This document shows, piece after piece, positions 8,147 through 16,675 of a DNA stretch of 64,000 bases. A program made the position numbers and the translations under genes. This stretch comes from Bacteroidales bacterium UBA1181 (GTDB taxonomy: Bacteria; Bacteroidota; Bacteroidia; Bacteroidales; Paludibacteraceae). Each line of letters opens with the position of its first letter. The first letter of the stretch is position 1. The notes under the pieces are model-generated. The model had not been told where the DNA came from. It saw nothing but the letters and a program-made list of their open reading frames with translations, and made no database searches. Where the stretch lies: contig DBYR01000038.1 of the NCBI GenBank assembly GCA_002310215.1, forward strand, positions 1 through 64,000, in the 5' to 3' direction.

Positions 8147-9211
8147 TTATTGGACATTCTCCTTCTTCTCCGGCTTAATCGGGAAGAGGATGGAGGCGAT
8201 GATGCTCAGCAAGAGTATGCCTAAGATGACCAAGAGCGAAACGCCTGGACCGATTTCTATTTCAAGGAAGGTATTGAGCAACATCTTGACACCGATGAAC
8301 GCCAACAGAATACCCAAACCGGTCTTCAATCTGCAGAACATGTTCATCACATTGCTCAGCATGAAAAAGAGCGAACGGAGACCCATGATGGCGAATATGT
8401 TCGAGAAGAAGACGATGTAAGGGTCTCTTGTGACGGAGAAGATGGCGGGGATGGAATCCACCGCGAAGAGTATGTCCGAGAACTCGATGACCAGTAAGAC
8501 AAGGAAGAGGCTCGTCATGTATAGTTTCCCCTCATTGCGGACGAAGAAATCATGGCCCTTGTAGGTCTTGTCCAGACGGAAGTACTTGGCGGCGAACCTG
8601 ACGATAGGATGATTCTCCGTGTCGATTTTCTCCTCCTCGTCTTTCCCGAAGAGCATTTTCGCACCCGATATGATGAGCAGTCCGCCGAAGATGGCCAAAA
8701 TCCATGAGAAGCGCTGGATGAGTGCGGAGCAGAGGAAAATGAAGGAGAATCGCAGGACAATGGCACCGATGATGCCCCAAAAGAGTACCCTATGGTAGTA
8801 TTTCTTGTCGACACCGAAGCTCATGAAGATCATGATCATCACGAAGATATTGTCCACGGAGAGCATCTCCTCGATCACGTAGCCTGAGAAATATTCCAGC
8901 GTAAGGGCTTTCCGATAGAGATGGAGAGCCACGTCTATCCCTTGTTGAGGGTCAATCTTCAGTCCGTGCCCATGCCGTTTGTTGATGTCTATGAGTTGGT
9001 CGATTGAATCGACGCCATGGATATACTCGCCAAAGAAGTAAATGAGGCCTCCGAAAAGCATGGCCACCGCCACCCAGACGCAGGTCCAAGTGAGGGATTC
9101 CTTGAATGTGACGACATGGTCATCCTTATGAAACACACCTAAATCCAGTGCGAGGAGAAAAGAGATGATCAGTATGAAACCTCCGAACGAGGCGAAATCA
9201 TATACGTTCAT
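8147..9211 (-). CDS. TerC/Alx-family integral membrane protein
   Basis: This 354-residue polytopic membrane protein of the TerC family has about nine hydrophobic segments. The family pattern is visible: an acidic residue inside the first helices (FLLALDLGVFHK), EEMLSVDNIFVM near residues 115-126, and EFSDILFAVDSIPAIFSVTRDP near residues 243-264. TerC/Alx relatives are linked to tellurite tolerance, alkaline response and, in some bacteria, manganese export and metalation of exported proteins; which role applies here is not visible. It starts 6 bases after the stop of the hybrid sensor gene and is probably the last gene of the apbE-sensor-terC set. Confidence 0.9.
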   Translation of the reverse strand: MNVYDFASFGGFILIISFLLALDLGVFHKDDHVVTFKESLTWTCVWVAVAMLFGGLIYFFGEYIHGVDSIDQLIDINKRHGHGLKIDPQQGIDVALHLYRKALTLEYFSGYVIEEMLSVDNIFVMIMIFMSFGVDKKYYHRVLFWGIIGAIVLRFSFIFLCSALIQRFSWILAIFGGLLIISGAKMLFGKDEEEKIDTENHPIVRFAAKYFRLDKTYKGHDFFVRNEGKLYMTSLFLVLLVIEFSDILFAVDSIPAIFSVTRDPYIVFFSNIFAIMGLRSLFFMLSNVMNMFCRLKTGLGILLAFIGVKMLLNTFLEIEIGPGVSLLVILGILLLSIIASILFPIKPEKKENVQ

Positions 9212-9217
9212 AATCGA

Positions 9218-12200
9218 CTATTTTTTACGATTCTTATATTCTGTAGGGGTGACCCCGTATTTTTGTTTGAAGCAACGGCTGAAGTAGCGCGAGTCGGACA
9301 TGCCGATCATGTAGGTGATCTGCGTCATGTTGTAATCGCTGTTATCGATTAAATCCGCCGCATGGGAGAGTCGGGTCTCCCGTATAAACTCCATCGGCGT
9401 AAGACCCACGAGCGCCTTGACTTTAGACGTAAGGTTCCATTTCCCTATCTTCAGTTCATTTTGCAGATCTTCCACCGAAAACTCGCTGTTATCCATGTTC
9501 TTGTTGATGATCTCCACGATGGAGCGCATGAAAGCGTCATCCTTCCCAGCCAAAGGTTCCTGGGTGATGGATTCGTCGTTTTTCTCTCCCCTATCAGCCA
9601 TAGGAGCGACACCGATCAGGTTGTTTTTATAGCGTTCCTGCCACTTCTCCCTTTCCGAAAGAATATTATCTATCCTTGCCTCCAGGTAGGCCATGCTGAA
9701 CGGCTTGGTGATGTAATCATTCGCCCCGATCTTCAGACACTCTATCTTGCTCTGCATGTCTGTCTTTGCGGTGAGCAGGATAATCGGAATGTGGGAGGTC
9801 CGTTCGTCGTTTCGTATGCTCCGCACCATCTCCACACCATCCATCACAGGCATCATGATATCGGTGAGGATGAAATCCGGAAGTTCCCTCAATGCGGCCT
9901 CAAGGCCCTGTTCTCCATTGGCCGCCTCGATGGTGAAGAACCGTTTGCCTAATACGGAGCGGAGGAACTCCCTGAGTTGCTCGTTGTCTTCCACAATCAG
10001 TAGTTTAGGCTGTTCCTGCGCATCGTTGGCGTGTCGTTCATCCACCGGATTGGTTGTCGCCTCGGCGGCTGTTCCCTTCGTTCCGTCGTTGATTACAATG
10101 TCCACGGTGTTGTCGAAGTGGTCGACGCCCGGCTTCAGCCTGATGGAGAAGGTGGTGCCGACATTCGGTTCGCTCTCTACGCTCACGGTGGCCTTATGCA
10201 GGTCCACGATTTCCTTGACGAGGGATAGTCCAATGCCCGTTCCGCTCTGTTTGGTGAGTGAGAAGTTCTGGAGCGTCGTATATCTTTCGAAGATGATGGA
10301 TAGCTTATCCTTAGGCATTCCGCATCCTTTGTCCGCCACCTCGATGACGCCTTCGCCCTTGTCCAAGTAGGTGCGCACGGATACGGACTTGCCGTCTGGC
10401 GTGAACTTGAAGGCGTTGGACAGCAGGTTGAAGATGATGGTGTCAATCTTGTCACGGTCCACCCAGAAGGTGGCTCCGTTCGTCTCATCGTTGACGGTGA
10501 ACTTTATCTTCCTATTGTCCGCCAGTTTGAGGAAGGTGGTGCTGCAGGAAGCTATAAATTCTCCCAAGCGTGTTTGTTCCACCCGTAGCCTCATCTTATT
10601 GCTCTGTATCTTCCTGAAATCCATGATTTGGTTCATCATTCGGAGCATCCTGTTCGTGTTGGTCCGCACAACCTCCAATTGGTCTCTGTCTTCGGGGCGT
10701 AGCGTACCGTTTTCGAGCACGTTCTCCAACGGACCGTTGATGAGGGTGAGCGGAGTGCGCAGTTCGTGGGAGATATCCGTGAAGAACTGCAACTTAGAGT
10801 CTGAAATCTCTTGCTCCATCTTCATCTTCGTCTTGGAACGATAGAAGGAAGCGGATGCAAGGATGATCAAGGCGATGATGAGGGTGTAAATGAGGTAGGC
10901 CCAACCCGTCTCCCAGAAGGAAGGCAGCACCACTATCTTCATCTCCTTGATGTTGTCGTACCAGATGCCTTCGCTGTTGGTGGATTTGACGAGGAAAGTA
11001 TATTCCCCTTTCGGTAGGTTCGTGTAGGTGGCGAGCCGCTGGTTGCCCACGTAGTTCCACTCCTTCTCGAAAGGTTTCAGCATATAGGCGTATTGGATGT
11101 GCTCGGGGAATCTGTAGTCGAGCGATGCGTAGCCGATGGAGAACACGGATTGATTATGCTTCAGCGTGATCTCCTCCACGTAGTTGGCGGAGGTGTGGAT
11201 GACCGAATTCTCCTCATGTATGTTCGGCTCTTTATTGAAGAGCAGGAATCGCGTGATGACGATCTGAGGCATGTAATCCACTGATTTGACTTCTTGGGGA
11301 TTGAAGGAGAAGTAGCCCGTATTGGTGGCGGTGGAAATGAACCCCGAGTGTCTTCTCACCAACTTCTCTCCTGCGTCTTCAGAGCATCGGAAATCCTGCA
11401 CTTGTCCGAATGATTCCGTCGTCTCTGTTTCCGTGACGAATTTGACGATCGCCTCCTCCGTTAGGATCCATAGGTTGTTTTGCGCATCGTCCACTATGTC
11501 GTACAACAGGTCGGAAGGAAATCTGTTGTTGCTTCGGCTGAATGGCTTGAATTCCGGGGTCTGGAACAGTACGAAATCACCCTCCAAGTGGAATAATCCG
11601 CCACCGAAGGAGGCTACCCAGATGTCCCCCTTCTCGCTTTGGAAGATATCGTAGATGCAGCTGTTGGAGAGGTTCGTGTTTTCGGTGTTATAGAAGAAGA
11701 AACGAATCTCCTCAGGCTTGTCGAAATCGGAGGAGAATATGGTGAGTCCTTCGCTGGAGCCCAGCCAGATATTGCCGTTCTTGTCCTCCATGATGGAGTG
11801 TGATTTCTCCACGGTTGGAGGGTAATTGAACTTGAGGAGGTTCTCTTTGTGGATAAACCTGTAGCCACTCTCCGTTTGTTTCAGCAGATGGAGTCCTCCG
11901 TTGGAAGAGGCCAACCACAGGTGGCCTTTCGAGTCCTCCATGATCTCGGAGAAGTAGTGGGACAATGGTTGGAATTCAGGTTCTGAAGCTTGGCACTTCT
12001 TAATGGAGAAATGATTTTTATCCAGTTCGATGAGTTCTAAGAGTAATTTGTCCGTGGATATCCAGATGTTTCCTTTCCGGCCTTGGTAAATGACGGATAT
12101 ATTGCCGAAGTAGGATTTGTTGGCGCCCACCTCACCTTTGTTGTTTACGAACCCAATGAGTTTGTTTTCCGTGTCGAAGAGGCGTAGCGCACCATCTTCA

Positions 12201-13423
12201 GTGGCCACCCATAGTCTTCTGGCGTCATCCTCGAAGAGGGCTTTCGCTTCGCTGAAGAGATTTGTGTGGATGGTAGGGAGGTCGGCGTCCAGGCCTGTTG
12301 CGCTGACAAAGTTCACGACTTTCCTGATGCCCGCATTGGGTTCGGCGGTCCAGGAGACCCCCATCGTGTCCCTCAGGGTGGCGGAGCTCGTCTGTGAATG
12401 GGTGAACTCCTCCCGTATGGCATGAGAGCGTGCGTCGATCTCATAGATGATGTTCTTACTTTTCAGTTTGGCATAGACGTTTTTCCTTTCGTCTTGCCAG
12501 ATCTTTTCGGTGGAGCCATCCATGGTGCGTGTTCCCTTGACGGTCCAGTCCTTCAGATCCACCACACGGATGGTGTAGTCACTGCTGATGGTGCAGAAGT
12601 GCGCATCGTCGAGCGAGAAAATATGGGTGATCTCTTCACTCGGGGCTCCTATCGGAACGGAGGAGAAACGCTTCTTGGTCTTGTCGTAAAGAATCACCTT
12701 GCCTTGTGCGGATGCGATGAGGAGCTCTTGGTCCGTCTCGATCATCTGGAAGGCGGGTAGACTATCCGGTAGTGGAATGTAGTTCAGGGTGAGGATTGTG
12801 TCCTGCTGGCTGATGGTGGCCGCTCCCTGCTTCGTCAGGGCCCAGCGTTGACCGCTCTTTTCCATGAAGACATTGTTGACCCTTGTGCCTTGCGTCTCGT
12901 CCGCATCCCTGCCAATGTGGTGGATATGAGCCTCCTCGGTGGAGTCCACGACGATTTGCAAGGCGCCGCTCTCGCCCGAGCCGATGATCCACAGTTCGGA
13001 AGGACTGAGTTGAACGAGTTTGGCGGCGGAGAAGTAGTTGTCTCCCTTGTTGCTATCAGCGGAAGGGTACAGACTAAAGGTCTCGTTTTTAGGGTTGAAC
13101 CGCAAGACCTGACCGATGTCGTTGAGGATCCACAGATGGTGGAACTGGTCTTGCTTTATATCTATGAATTGGTTACTGATGCTTCGGGAAAGTTCTTTGG
13201 AACTGGCTTTGAAGTTTTTGAAATCATATCCGTCAAAGCGGCTAAGGCCATCTAACGTCGTGGCCCAAACGAAGCCAGAATGTCCTTTGATGATACCCGT
13301 GACGTTGTTTTGGGAAAGTCCGGCCTCCGTCGAATAGGTTGAGATACGTGTGCCTATTTGCCCCAAGGCGAGCAAGTGGGCAAGGCACAAGGTCACTATT
13401 GTCAGAAAGACTCGTCTGTTCAT
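9218..13423 (-). CDS. Hybrid two-component system sensor/response regulator (HTCS)
   Basis: A single 1401-residue protein carries the whole signalling chain. A signal peptide (ends LALGQ near residue 22) leads into a periplasmic sensor made of two-component-regulator beta-propeller repeats (for example GHSGFVWATTLDGLSRFDGYDF near residues 48-69; residues about 25-720) and a Y_Y_Y domain (about 745-810). A membrane helix lies near 825-845. The cytoplasmic part has a HisKA domain with SHELRTP (phospho-His H886), a HATPase (GCGMP and SGTGIGLSLV), a receiver domain with DIMMPVMDG (phospho-Asp D1188) and an AraC-type HTH to the C-terminus. All key residues are present. Such proteins usually control polysaccharide loci, but none is here; the gene overlaps apbE by four bases and is followed after 6 bases by terC. 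The ligand is unknown. Confidence 0.93.
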   Translation of the reverse strand: MNRRVFLTIVTLCLAHLLALGQIGTRISTYSTEAGLSQNNVTGIIKGHSGFVWATTLDGLSRFDGYDFKNFKASSKELSRSISNQFIDIKQDQFHHLWILNDIGQVLRFNPKNETFSLYPSADSNKGDNYFSAAKLVQLSPSELWIIGSGESGALQIVVDSTEEAHIHHIGRDADETQGTRVNNVFMEKSGQRWALTKQGAATISQQDTILTLNYIPLPDSLPAFQMIETDQELLIASAQGKVILYDKTKKRFSSVPIGAPSEEITHIFSLDDAHFCTISSDYTIRVVDLKDWTVKGTRTMDGSTEKIWQDERKNVYAKLKSKNIIYEIDARSHAIREEFTHSQTSSATLRDTMGVSWTAEPNAGIRKVVNFVSATGLDADLPTIHTNLFSEAKALFEDDARRLWVATEDGALRLFDTENKLIGFVNNKGEVGANKSYFGNISVIYQGRKGNIWISTDKLLLELIELDKNHFSIKKCQASEPEFQPLSHYFSEIMEDSKGHLWLASSNGGLHLLKQTESGYRFIHKENLLKFNYPPTVEKSHSIMEDKNGNIWLGSSEGLTIFSSDFDKPEEIRFFFYNTENTNLSNSCIYDIFQSEKGDIWVASFGGGLFHLEGDFVLFQTPEFKPFSRSNNRFPSDLLYDIVDDAQNNLWILTEEAIVKFVTETETTESFGQVQDFRCSEDAGEKLVRRHSGFISTATNTGYFSFNPQEVKSVDYMPQIVITRFLLFNKEPNIHEENSVIHTSANYVEEITLKHNQSVFSIGYASLDYRFPEHIQYAYMLKPFEKEWNYVGNQRLATYTNLPKGEYTFLVKSTNSEGIWYDNIKEMKIVVLPSFWETGWAYLIYTLIIALIILASASFYRSKTKMKMEQEISDSKLQFFTDISHELRTPLTLINGPLENVLENGTLRPEDRDQLEVVRTNTNRMLRMMNQIMDFRKIQSNKMRLRVEQTRLGEFIASCSTTFLKLADNRKIKFTVNDETNGATFWVDRDKIDTIIFNLLSNAFKFTPDGKSVSVRTYLDKGEGVIEVADKGCGMPKDKLSIIFERYTTLQNFSLTKQSGTGIGLSLVKEIVDLHKATVSVESEPNVGTTFSIRLKPGVDHFDNTVDIVINDGTKGTAAEATTNPVDERHANDAQEQPKLLIVEDNEQLREFLRSVLGKRFFTIEAANGEQGLEAALRELPDFILTDIMMPVMDGVEMVRSIRNDERTSHIPIILLTAKTDMQSKIECLKIGANDYITKPFSMAYLEARIDNILSEREKWQERYKNNLIGVAPMADRGEKNDESITQEPLAGKDDAFMRSIVEIINKNMDNSEFSVEDLQNELKIGKWNLTSKVKALVGLTPMEFIRETRLSHAADLIDNSDYNMTQITYMIGMSDSRYFSRCFKQKYGVTPTEYKNRKK

Positions 13424-14478
13424 TTGGCTTCTTGTAGTTCTGTGAGTTTAAATTTCTCGCTGTCCGGACCGACGATTTTAGTCCGGAGGTGGTCTTCCTC
13501 GTCCGAATAGATGAAGTAGGCGGTGACGGGAAGCACCTGTTGGTTAACGAAGTCGCAGGCCTTCTCAAGCCCCATCACCATGAAGGCGGTGGCGAGTGCG
13601 TCTGCGGTCATGCAGTCAGATGCGAACACGGTGGCGCTCAGTAAGTTATGCTCCACGGGGTAACCCGTATGAGGATCGATGGTGTGCGAATAGCGTTTCC
13701 CATCCTTGTAGTAGAATTGGCGATAGTTGCCAGAAGTGGCGGTGCCGATGTCACCCAAGACCACCTTCGCCTGGAGCGTAGGATTGTCCAAACTGTTTTC
13801 CTCCGTCGGTTGGGTGATGCCGATGCTCCAAGGCTCGCCCTTCACGTTGACACCGCGGGTCACGATTTCTCCCCCAATCTCCACCATGTAGTTCTTGCAA
13901 CCTTTGGAGCGAAGGAACTGCGCCACGACGTCGCAAGAGTACCCCTTAGCAATCGCGGAGGCATCCAGCATGACCTCTTTGTCAGACTTCTCGACGTAGC
14001 CATTCTTCAGTTCCACTTTTTGATAGCCGACGTGCCGGAGGATCTCCCGGACATGCTTGTCGGTCACCTCCTCTCCTTTCTTGAAGCCGAAGCCCCAGAG
14101 GTTCACAAGCGGGGCAACGGTCATGTCGAACGCGCCGTCCGTCAGTCTGGAGATCTCCATCCCTCGATTGAAGACGTTGAGGAATAGGGAGTCGGGAGCC
14201 ACATATAGTTCATTGTTGTTGATGCGTGAAATGATGGACTGTTCATCGAAGGTGGAGAGGGAGTGCTCGAAATTGTTGAGGCAAGCCATTAGTTCTCTCG
14301 GGTCAATCGGCACACTATCCACGGAACATTTTATGTTGAAGTAGGTGCCAAGCGCCTCCCCCTTGAAATATTGTTCCGCCAATCTGGCGTTTTTACGTAG
14401 AAAAAATAGCCCCAGCAAGACCGCTAAAACACTTACTGCGACCACCCCTATTATTATCTTCCCCTTCTTATGGATCAT
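13420..14478 (-). CDS. apbE: FAD:protein FMN transferase, ApbE family
   Basis: Transfers FMN from FAD covalently onto Ser/Thr of exported redox proteins such as Rnf/Nqr subunits. The 352-residue protein has one N-terminal hydrophobic anchor (residues 8-27) and no obvious lipobox, so it is probably membrane-tethered facing the periplasm. Family motifs are present: DASAIAKGYSCD (about 173-184), the flavin-binding EIGGEIV (about 200) and ATSGNYRQFY with the metal-binding HTIDPHTGYP near residues 253-280. A TAACTTTG box (minus strand, 14506-14513) is the likely -7 element, with no good -33. Its stop overlaps the sensor start (ATGA), suggesting coupled translation. No flavinylated partner (Rnf, Nqr) is encoded in the window. 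Confidence 0.93.
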   Translation of the reverse strand: MIHKKGKIIIGVVAVSVLAVLLGLFFLRKNARLAEQYFKGEALGTYFNIKCSVDSVPIDPRELMACLNNFEHSLSTFDEQSIISRINNNELYVAPDSLFLNVFNRGMEISRLTDGAFDMTVAPLVNLWGFGFKKGEEVTDKHVREILRHVGYQKVELKNGYVEKSDKEVMLDASAIAKGYSCDVVAQFLRSKGCKNYMVEIGGEIVTRGVNVKGEPWSIGITQPTEENSLDNPTLQAKVVLGDIGTATSGNYRQFYYKDGKRYSHTIDPHTGYPVEHNLLSATVFASDCMTADALATAFMVMGLEKACDFVNQQVLPVTAYFIYSDEEDHLRTKIVGPDSEKFKLTELQEAK

Positions 14479-14505
14479 CGTTTGTCTCTTTTGTTTTATC
14501 TCCTA

Positions 14506-14513
14506 CAAAGTTA
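14506..14513 (-). promoter_or_regulatory. -7 box upstream of apbE
   Basis: TAACTTTG on the minus strand, 28 bases before the apbE ATG; no -33 TTG at the usual distance. Confidence 0.45.
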
Positions 14514-14576
14514 ATAAAAACGGCCCTAAATAATTTTAATATTGAAGGAAAAATTCCTCTATTAATAAAAAAATTG

Positions 14577-14645
14577 TACCTTTGCATGGATTGGTCGTGG
14601 CCTCGACCGATGGAGCCGGCATTTCGGCTTCATTCCATGATAAGA
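14577..14645 (+). promoter_or_regulatory. Promoter and two-hairpin leader of DUF4290-murA
   Basis: A TACCTTTG -7 box at 14577-14584 is followed by two adjacent hairpins: ATTGGTCG/CGACCGAT around TGGCCT (about 14588-14609) and GGAGCCG/CGGCTTC around a 6-base loop (about 14612-14631). A GGAGG Shine-Dalgarno follows shortly before the DUF4290 start. The hairpins could be regulatory or could only stabilise the RNA. Confidence 0.5.
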
Positions 14646-14669
14646 AATTGGAGGTAATTATTTTTAAAT

Positions 14670-15269
14670 ATGATATATAACACCAAAATGAAACGCCTTG
14701 CACTGCCGGAATACGGCAGAAACATACAGAGCATGGTGGATTATTGTCTGACGATTGAAGACCGGGAAGAGCGCACGAACTGTGCCTACGCCATCGTTGC
14801 CACGATGGGTAACCTTTTCCCTCAACTGGGGGATTTATCCGAATATAAGCATTTGTTGTGGGATCATCTCGCCATCATGTCCGACTTCAAGTTGGACATC
14901 GACTACCCTTACGAGGTGGTGAAGAAAGAATCCCTCAATAATTGTCCGGACAGGGTGCCATACTCCTCTCCGAAAAATCTCCGTTTCAGGCATTACGGCA
15001 AACTGATACAGGGCATGATCGACAAAGCCGCCGAACTAACAGACCCTGAGGAGAAGAAGGAACTCTCCGTCTACATCGCCAACTACATGAAGAAATGCTA
15101 CATTCTCTATAACAAGGACGGAGTGGCGGACGAGAAGATATTCGACGACTTGCGTAATTTGTCGAAAGGCGACATCCGTTTAACCCCAGACGAAGTGACG
15201 TTGGAGGACTGCAGGGATCTGATCGCTTCGCAGACGCCGGCCTCCTCGAAGAAGAAAAAGAAGAAATGA
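14670..15269 (+). CDS. DUF4290 family protein
   Basis: A 199-residue, mostly helical, soluble protein of unknown function that is conserved in Bacteroidota. The N-terminus, with LPEYGRNIQSMVDYCLTIEDREERT (residues about 9-33), is the family's signature, and a second conserved block, FRHYGKLIQGMIDKA, lies near residues 110-124. The C-terminus ends in a Lys-rich tail. The ATG at 14670 was chosen because relatives start with a short xYNT sequence before the motif; an internal ATG at 14688 would remove it. It precedes murA by 23 bases, an arrangement recalled from other Bacteroidales, so a role near cell-wall synthesis or division is a guess from context. Confidence 0.88.
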   Translation: MIYNTKMKRLALPEYGRNIQSMVDYCLTIEDREERTNCAYAIVATMGNLFPQLGDLSEYKHLLWDHLAIMSDFKLDIDYPYEVVKKESLNNCPDRVPYSSPKNLRFRHYGKLIQGMIDKAAELTDPEEKKELSVYIANYMKKCYILYNKDGVADEKIFDDLRNLSKGDIRLTPDEVTLEDCRDLIASQTPASSKKKKKK

Positions 15270-15292
15270 CGAATTCCTAAAGTGGTTTTGCT

Positions 15293-16600
15293 ATGGCGAA
15301 GTTTTTGATTGAAGGTGGTCATTCGTTGTGTGGGGAAATCATTCCGCAAGGAGCGAAAAACGAGGCGTTGGAGGTTATCTGCGCCATTCTCTTGACACCC
15401 GGCAAAGTGACGATATCCAACATTCCGGACATATTGGACGTGAACAACCTAATCTCCCTGCTAAAGGACATGGGCGTGAAGGTGAACCTCATCAAAAAAG
15501 GATGCTATTCCTTCCAAGCCGACGATGTCAATTTGGACTATATGGAAACCGCGGACTTCTATCGGAAGTGCGCCGCCTTGCGTGGCTCCGTCATGCTGGC
15601 TGGCCCGCTGGTCTCCCGTTTCGGCAAAGCGATTGTTCCTAAACCGGGAGGTGATAAAATCGGCAGACGCCGACTCGACACGCACTTTTTAGGCATACAG
15701 AAGTTGGGCGCCGAATTCATCTACGACGACGAACGCAAACTATACCGCGTCTCTGCGGAGCAACTGACGGGCGCCTATATGCTCCTCGACGAGGCCTCCG
15801 TGACCGGCACTGCCAATATCGTCATGGCCTCCGTGCTCGCCAAGGGCGTCACTACAATCTACAATGCGGCATGCGAACCCTACATCCAGCAACTGTGCAA
15901 GATGCTGAACAGAATGGGTGCGCACATCTCAGGCATTGGCTCGAACCTCCTGACTATCGAGGGAGTTGAATCCTTGTCGGGATGCGACCATCTGATCCTT
16001 CCGGACATGATCGAGATAGGCAGTTTCATCGGCATGGCGGCTATGACACATTCCGAACTGACCATCAAGAATGTCTGCTATGACCAACTGGGTATGATCC
16101 CTGACTGCTTCCGCAGATTGGGCATCGCGCTGGAACGAAAAGGTGATGACATCTTCATTCCGAAGCAAGACCATTATACCATCGACACCTTCATCGACGG
16201 ATCCATCATGACCTTTGCGGACGCTCCGTGGCCGGGTCTCACACCCGACTTGCTTAGCGTCTTCCTCGTCGTGGCCACCCAAGCGAAAGGTAGCGTGTTG
16301 ATTCACCAGAAAATGTTCGAGAGCAGACTCTTCTTCGTCGATAAGCTCATAGACATGGGGGCTCAGATCATTTTGTGCGACCCCCACCGCGCCACGGTCA
16401 TCGGACTGGGCAACGAGAACCAACTGAGGGCTTCGAAAATGAGCTCCCCGGACATCCGTGCCGGCATCGCCCTGCTGATCGCCGCCATGAGTGCCCACGG
16501 CACAAGCACCATCAGCAATATTGAGCAGATTGACCGCGGATACGAGGATATCGACGGACGATTGAATGCGATCGGAGCGAAGATCATGAGGGTCGAATGA
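15293..16600 (+). CDS. murA: UDP-N-acetylglucosamine 1-carboxyvinyltransferase
   Basis: First committed step of peptidoglycan synthesis: transfer of enolpyruvate from PEP to UDP-GlcNAc in the cytosol. The 435-residue length is normal. The substrate-binding GAKNEAL (K22/N23) is present. The mobile loop reads PGGDKIGRRRLDTH, with Asp at residue 121 where E. coli has the catalytic Cys115. Asp at this place still supports catalysis but prevents alkylation by fosfomycin, as known for MurA of mycobacteria, Chlamydia and Borrelia. The gene sits between DUF4290 and PBP1A in a same-strand envelope set. Confidence 0.95.
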   Translation: MAKFLIEGGHSLCGEIIPQGAKNEALEVICAILLTPGKVTISNIPDILDVNNLISLLKDMGVKVNLIKKGCYSFQADDVNLDYMETADFYRKCAALRGSVMLAGPLVSRFGKAIVPKPGGDKIGRRRLDTHFLGIQKLGAEFIYDDERKLYRVSAEQLTGAYMLLDEASVTGTANIVMASVLAKGVTTIYNAACEPYIQQLCKMLNRMGAHISGIGSNLLTIEGVESLSGCDHLILPDMIEIGSFIGMAAMTHSELTIKNVCYDQLGMIPDCFRRLGIALERKGDDIFIPKQDHYTIDTFIDGSIMTFADAPWPGLTPDLLSVFLVVATQAKGSVLIHQKMFESRLFFVDKLIDMGAQIILCDPHRATVIGLGNENQLRASKMSSPDIRAGIALLIAAMSAHGTSTISNIEQIDRGYEDIDGRLNAIGAKIMRVE

Positions 16601-16645
16601 TTCGATTCATCGTCCCGAACGGATTCGTTTTTACGTTTTTATTGT

Positions 16646-16653
16646 TATTTTTG
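16646..16653 (+). promoter_or_regulatory. Possible -7 box upstream of PBP1A
   Basis: TATTTTTG lies 23 bases before the PBP1A ATG in the 75-base gap after murA; the -33 region has only TTCG. It may allow transcription independent of murA. Confidence 0.4.
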
Positions 16654-16675
16654 CTATTGATATAATTATTCAGAT

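Noticed and set aside
8049..8420. Plus-strand frame opposite terC
   Set aside because: Antisense to a well-supported TerC gene, with no ribosome site or family.
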